From: Chromobotia macracanthus | Lineage: Eukaryota > Chordata > Actinopteri > Cypriniformes > Botiidae | DNA length: 64,000 nt | Direction: 5' to 3' | NCBI GenBank assembly: GCA_036877525.1 | Contig: JAZGTH010000002.1 | Coordinates: forward strand, 5,812,501 to 5,876,500 | Part shown: piece after piece, positions 60,246 through 64,000 of the stretch | How the letters are laid out: every line of letters begins with the position of its first letter | How positions within the stretch are numbered: position 1 is the first letter of the stretch | Program-made: the position numbers and the translations under genes | Notes under the pieces: generated by a model | What the model was told of the DNA's origin: nothing | The model's database searches: none | Seen by the model: only the letters and a program-made list of their open reading frames with translations

Positions 60246-63200
60246 TGTTATATAGAGCATGTATTGGGTAAATAAGGACTAGAGTGTAAATGGTTGAATT
60301 GCTTTATAGGGATGTGTATGAGGATAAATGAGATTATGTGCTCAATTCTATGAAGTGTCTGTTCGTAGACTACGGTCAACACTACAGAATATAAGGTGAT
60401 ATTTGTGGTATACTCAAGAGCAAGGCATACCCTTCCATGTACAGTCAAGGTTAAGGTGAGATAAAGTTTCTGTTTTCCCACACTTGGTCTTGTGATAAGA
60501 GCTCTGGGATTTGTAAAGACTCTCTCCACACCACCATATGTCTCGCACTGTGTCTTTTTAACTCTTTCACAAGCATGAAACTTGTACATTCACTTACCTT
60601 CTTTCTTTATCTCTATCTATATCTCTCTCACACACACACACACATCCATATAGGCAAAAGCACTTATTTTAATACAATACAAAACACAACACATTATAAA
60701 ACTGCAGTTATCTTTACATAAGTTCCCACATACAGTGTATCTTCCATATACAAAATTTCATACAGTATCTTTCTGTTATTCTCTCCCTGATGGTTTGTTA
60801 TTTTGATTGCTATATTGATTCTATTTCTACACCACTAGTGTCATCACATGTAATTGCAAAAAAAACATCTGCTTTCAACTTGGTTGTCTGGAACACTCCC
60901 ACTATAACTACTAAAACACAGAGTCCCACTCCAAACTCATGCCATTTGCTGGGTTACTAAATTAGACTGTTCAAGACGCTCAAACAAACAGAGCAATTTT
61001 GAACCTTTTTTAGGTTATCATCATACGAATGGAATGTGAGTCACAATCATAGTATGAATATATAAAATACAGCACATTAAGCTAAAATATAAAGTGTATT
61101 AAACACTGACAAAAATACATTCTGCACCCTTAAAAATGCACTTCTTCTGTCTCACATTCCAGACAAAACAATATGCAGTCATGCAGTATGAATGTTTTAC
61201 TCTTATTTTCTCATAACAGTAGATAACAGGGTGATTGAGGTTAACCAAGGGCCAAAATTAAAACTTGTTAAAGTTATGTGGAACTATGGATTGTTCAGAA
61301 AATTGGAGACTATGACTTTCTTTTGGCTTTGTAACATAATAATATATGGCTTCAATTGTTTAAAAATGCAGATTAATTTGGTTTAATGTGTTGGAACACA
61401 GTAGTATAACCTACAGTTGTATGCATACTGTGTATGTGTGTAAATTCAAGAACTATTTAATAAGAAATGTCAATTTCTTTGACAATTATGTTGTGACTTA
61501 CAATAATTAAAAATGAATTAAACTAGGTTATATTATAGCATCTTCAATGCAGTCACCCTTTGCCTAGAATTTCAAAAATGTTTTCTTGACATTTTATTAT
61601 TCAGTTTTCTGAAGCATCACACTGGAGTTCTCATCTATCCTGGGTTCTGATTGCCTGCTTTATCTTTATTATTTAATACAATTCTTTTATCTATTCTTTA
61701 TTATTTCCAAATTTTGGCTAGTACTGTAATTATTAAGTGTTTCAGATCCATATGTGCCACAGCTCCTGTAGGGCTCCTCAGTGCTTCAATTTTACAGAAC
61801 AGGCTGCTGGAATGTGTTACGATGGCAGCTGGCAATAAAAGAATCAAGGTCTTCAGCTGTGTGGGTTTGTACGTGTTTAAGCACTTCCTCTGAATCTATG
61901 GCCTACTCCAACCTATCTTCTTACATAACCCCAGGCCAGATCAATGACAGTGGTATTAAGTGGGCATTACTGGACTGTGGTCAGGTCCTTGCCAAACCAT
62001 ATTCCCAGGTGTACAGTTAGCGTGCTGTACTCAATCATTCTATTATATCCCCCCACAAACACATATAAACACAGTACAAACCTGGTGCCCTCTGTCTTCT
62101 GCTCCATCCCAGAAGATCAAAGCAGCAGAGAAAGAATGACAAAGGAAATCTGAGAGAAGAAGATGATGGTGATGTGAGAATGAAAGACTGAATGGTATAA
62201 AATCTCAAGGTAAGAAGTAGGAGAATAGTAACATGGTGTGCATATGCTTGGGGGTAGCATAGCACACCTAGCCTAAAACCTGTTTGAAAACTCTGCAGTT
62301 CCATTTAGTAATGCTAGTGGTGCAGAAATGTCACAATATAGCTTTATTAACCTCTGATAATAGAGTTACAGTAAACCAACGTAAAACTAAGATGAAAGAG
62401 TGAAGGCAGAGATTCCCTCTTCCTCAGCAGTCAGGCGCTCATTCCATGCGAAGTTTGCTGATCACGCAGGAGACAGCAGTAGTAAACCTGACTCCAACTG
62501 CACACACACATTCTGGACATGCTCAGACCTCACACAAAGTCATTCAACTCCTCTCTGCTTACAGCATAATATATAGTAGGGGTCCATATATGTTTGTTTT
62601 GTAATGAGAAGTTAATTACATAAAAAGGTTTAATTGCAAACATTTTTTTTGCTTGTCAAAATATAGGGAAGCTCAACAGCTGCAGCAGTGGAAATATTCA
62701 TGCAACATGTTGGTTCTGATCTACAAACCTGTTTCCGATCATTAATGACAGCTTGGTTTTTAGAGTCTTGGGTCTATGAAAAAGTGACTCAGGGACGCCC
62801 ATATCCAGAGCAGTTAGGCAACAAGCATACCACACATATTGCACACTCCACCCTTTCAGACAGCTGGGGACATCCTCGCTTTCCCCTCCAAAACATGCCA
62901 TATGTCTTTTGCGTTGTCCATCTACACCAGTAGCACATTACAGCAGAACAACGCATGACCATCCAGAGCCGATTCAGAATGAGTTACAAACTCAGCACAA
63001 GGTTCCCACCCACCACTGATCATGACATTTCTTGGCTGCGTCTGGCCGGGGACATACACCTGGGACCTATTTTTGTTTTCAGAATCTATGACTGACTAAC
63101 CTGCCGTGACATTTGTAACTTTTTCATGTACTTTGCTGAAGTTCCTACCTTTGATTATGAGTAACATTTCCTGAATGTGCTGCCAAAGAAAGGTTTCATG

Positions 63201-63682
63201 TTCTAGGAGGGCTGAAAGGTTGCATACTGTGAGAAGAGCATGCAACGATACACAGATCTTAATCCAAAGCCAAGAGCATCTCTGATGACTGTAGTTTCTG
63301 CTTGTCCCTCTAGTAGATTATGCTTGACAGACTGATTAGAATCCTAACTGAGCATTATGGGAAATATGCTTTGTACTGAAGAACGGTTCTCAAATGAGGG
63401 ACGTGAATAATATTAAATAAAAAGTAACCATAGCCTTTTATCCAAAAATATGCAATATAATTTTGAAGAGTGATCACACTGCTTCTATACAGAAGTAAGG
63501 GACTATAGGGCTATCATGCTCCGAAAAGGACAAATAAATGTTTTCCATTAAAGTCTTGCCTTAAGATTTTGCTTAACATCAGTGGTCATCAATTACTTTT
63601 GTTGTATGGAAAAAAGCAGATTAGGCATTCTAATATAAATGTTTTTTTCAGGTTTTAAAACACCTGAGAAGTAAATTACAAG

Positions 63683-63716
63683 GGAATTTTCATTTTGGGG
63701 TGAACTATTCCTTTAA
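63683..63716. mobile_element. terminal fragment of inverted-repeat element (cyprinid MITE-like family)
   Basis: AATTTTCATTTTGGGGTGAA followed by CTATTCCTTTAAAA is the reverse complement of the family's AAAGGGATAGTTCACCCAAA start. Only the end of the element is recognisable. Confidence 0.55.
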
Positions 63717-64000
63717 AAATATTCCATACAATAACGCAACAGGATTGAAGGAAACCCAGTAAAGAGGGATGTTCAATAAACAGTTGCTAGTACATCAGTA
63801 TGATGGTGTACAGTCACACCACATCACATCACATTGTCTATGGTAAATTTTAAAACTGTTGAGACTCTCACAGAGGTGCATTGGGTACACATCTGACAGC
63901 ACAGAGGTGTTGAAAAGGCGCCCTTGTGCCAAAAAATTTCTGCTTTACAAAATGAACAAGAGCTATTAGAGAGACAGATAAGACATGAAGGAATCATTTG

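Larger units (their letters stand above)
37731..64000. other. 26-kb stretch without recognisable genes
   Basis: All substantial ORFs here are short, low in conserved-motif content, and mostly lack plausible flanking splice sites. What is visible is scattered microsatellites, small inverted-repeat elements and AT-rich sequence. It could be intergenic, a large intron of a gene whose exons are to the right, or house non-coding RNAs and enhancers that single-sequence reading cannot show. Confidence 0.6.

Noticed and set aside
62439..62497. Possible minus-strand terminal exon encoding GVRFTTAVSCVISKLRME-stop after a TGTGTGTGCAG acceptor
   Set aside because: Only 19 codons, the acceptor lies in a short CA repeat, and no partner exon was found to the right in the window. 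Left out for lack of support.

Overview
The window reads as vertebrate nuclear DNA, most likely from a teleost and probably a cyprinid-type fish. The genes are split by GT-AG introns, the background is AT-rich and CpG-poor, and there are many (TG)n, (CA)n and (CT)n microsatellites. It also carries a tRNA-derived SINE and short inverted-repeat elements of the kind common in carp and zebrafish relatives. The species call is inference.

Four protein-coding genes can be supported, all in the first 38 kb. (1) The 3' three-quarters of slc23a2, a sodium-dependent ascorbate transporter (+ strand, ten coding exons from 1815 to 7174, long 3' UTR). Its 5' exons lie left of the window. (2) rassf2, a Ras-association/SARAH scaffold protein (+, CpG-rich 5' region near 11.4-11.7 kb, nine coding exons 16053-20390, 324 residues). 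(3) A prion-family-like gene (+, untranslated exon ending at 22589, single coding exon 23421-24365, 314 residues). It has a signal peptide, a very long His-Gly repeat, two N-glycosylation sequons and a GPI-type tail, but no prion hydrophobic core and no globular domain. (4) ccdc92, a coiled-coil protein (-, coding exons 32549 down to 27021, 351 residues, probable untranslated first exon near 37.5-37.7 kb).

The order slc23a2 - rassf2 - prion-like matches the mammalian PRNP/PRND - RASSF2 - SLC23A2 neighbourhood, which supports the prion-family reading independently of the protein sequence. The neighbour ccdc92 is not linked to PRNP in mammals, so the synteny breaks to the right of the prion-like gene.

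From about 37.8 kb to the right edge (26 kb) I found no convincing coding exon. This part holds microsatellites, minisatellites, inverted-repeat elements and AT-rich unique sequence. It may be intergenic or part of a long intron.

The most interesting locus is the prion-like gene with its expanded metal-binding-type His-Gly tract. Secondary points are a 46-bp-paired hairpin in the rassf2 3' UTR, an upstream ORF overlapping the rassf2 start codon, a 42-nt frame-preserving exon in ccdc92, and a (CT)14 microsatellite that serves as the pyrimidine tract of a ccdc92 3' splice site.
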